From Verrucomicrobia bacterium UBA3063 (GTDB taxonomy: Bacteria > Verrucomicrobiota > Verrucomicrobiia > Methylacidiphilales > Verrucolacustridaceae), in the NCBI GenBank assembly GCA_002366885.1, contig DFCD01000036.1, positions 1 to 15,958 on the forward strand: a stretch of DNA of 15,958 bases, in the 5' to 3' direction. The position numbers and the translations under genes are program-made. Numbering within the stretch: the first letter of the stretch is position 1; each line of letters begins with the position of its first letter. A model generated the notes under the pieces. It saw only the letters and a program-made list of their open reading frames with translations, was not told the origin of the DNA and ran no database searches. Of this stretch, positions 15,358-15,958 are shown one piece after another.

Positions 15358-15958
15358 AGCGCGTCATCCTGCTTGGTTCCAGCGGTTCCATCGGGGAAAG
15401 CACCTGCAAGGTGGCCCGGGCCCTCCCGGAGAAGATGCGGATTGTCGGCCTGGGCGTGGCCAAAAGCACCGCGCGGCTTTTGGAGCAGGCCAAGGAGTTC
15501 GCAGTTCCCTCCCTGGCGGTTTCCGATTCCCCGGCGGCGGAAAAAATCCGCGGACATCTCCCCCCGGGATCCCGCCTGTTCGCGGGACCGGAAGGCCTGG
15601 TCAAGATGGTGGAGGAAACGGAAGCGGACATGGTCCTGATGGCCATCGTCGGCACGGCCGGGTTGGCTCCGGCGTTGGCGGCGTTGCGCACGGGCAAGGA
15701 TCTGGCGGTCGCCAGCAAGGAGATCCTTGTTTTGGCCGGTTCCGCGGTGATGGGCGAGGCCGGCAAAAGGAAACGACAGGTTTTGCCGGTCGACAGCGAG
15801 CACAACGCCATTTTCCAGTGCCTGCAGGGGGCCAACGGCAAGGAAGTCCGCAAAATCATCCTGACCGCCTCCGGAGGTCCCTTCCGGCAGATGCCGGCCA
15901 AGGAGATGGCCAAGGTGACGGTGGCCCAGGCCCTCAAGCATCCCACCTGGTCGATGGG
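15354..15958 (+). CDS. dxr: 1-deoxy-D-xylulose 5-phosphate reductoisomerase Dxr (IspC), 3' end outside the window
   Basis: Dxr converts DXP to 2-C-methyl-D-erythritol 4-phosphate with NADPH and a divalent metal, the committed step of the MEP isoprenoid pathway. The first 201 residues are present, about half of a 390-400-residue enzyme. The NADPH-binding motif reads LGSSGSIGEST (usually LGSTGSIG). VASKEILVLAG corresponds to the usual ANKESLV. PVDSEHNAIFQCL carries the metal-binding Asp and Glu, and LTASGGPFR and ALKHPTWSMG are the conserved substrate-domain motifs. The ATG overlaps the cdsA stop as ATGA and has a strong GGGGAGGG site just upstream. Its product feeds UppS in the same operon. 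Confidence 0.95.
   Translation, partial: MKRVILLGSSGSIGESTCKVARALPEKMRIVGLGVAKSTARLLEQAKEFAVPSLAVSDSPAAEKIRGHLPPGSRLFAGPEGLVKMVEETEADMVLMAIVGTAGLAPALAALRTGKDLAVASKEILVLAGSAVMGEAGKRKRQVLPVDSEHNAIFQCLQGANGKEVRKIILTASGGPFRQMPAKEMAKVTVAQALKHPTWSM

Noticed and set aside
1..15958. Mobile element, phage, CRISPR array, tRNA or rRNA
   Set aside because: No transposase or integrase frame, terminal repeats, spaced direct repeats, cloverleaf sequence or conserved rRNA stretch was seen; gene order and base use look like ordinary chromosome.

Overview
The window looks like chromosomal DNA of a GC-rich, Gram-negative bacterium with a lipopolysaccharide outer membrane. It is most likely a member of the Verrucomicrobiota or a close PVC-superphylum relative. 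The supports are an LptD with a single cysteine confined to its signal peptide, a large secreted polysaccharidase with a C-terminal calcium-binding segment in the style of verrucomicrobial exported proteins, and a CdsA and PurA with variant signatures. The lineage is an inference; no rRNA gene is present to settle it. I see no mobile element, integrase, phage gene, CRISPR array, tRNA or rRNA.

Layout. 1-90: tail of an unidentified gene. 135-1412 (+): argA-type N-acetylglutamate synthase, overlapping tail to tail with a small four-helix EamA/DMT-like membrane protein (1405-1758, -). 1839-3194 (-): an apparent operon of nrdR, an unrecognised 186-aa protein, and a HIT-family hydrolase, with overlapping or nearly touching genes. 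A good NrdR-box-like palindrome lies on the nrdR start codon. 3367-7488 (+): a 1373-aa secreted amylase-like enzyme with a GH57/GH119-type catalytic region, a CBM25 starch-binding domain, a fibronectin III domain, further beta-rich modules and a calcium-binding C-terminus. 7493-8921 (-): a 46-aa single-helix membrane protein downstream of an exported papain-like (C39-like) peptidase. 8983-9906 (+): nadA, divergent from the peptidase gene.

10008-15958 (+): an envelope-biogenesis block lptD - purA - uppS - cdsA - dxr (dxr runs off the window). From purA to dxr the genes overlap by 3-8 bases, so they are almost certainly cotranscribed. LptD inserts LPS in the outer membrane. Dxr feeds the MEP isoprenoid pathway, whose product IPP is used by UppS to make the undecaprenyl carrier for peptidoglycan and O-antigen. 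CdsA makes CDP-diacylglycerol for phospholipids. PurA (AMP synthesis) takes the place usually held by pyrH/frr before uppS-cdsA-dxr.

Most of the window is housekeeping. The items most worth a second look are the GH119-like amylase, the possible NrdR autoregulatory site, the unknown protein coupled to nrdR (which may be a degenerate ATP-cone-like fold), the exported C39-like peptidase with its small membrane neighbour, and the altered CdsA signature. I did not find convincing evidence for a wholly new multi-gene system.
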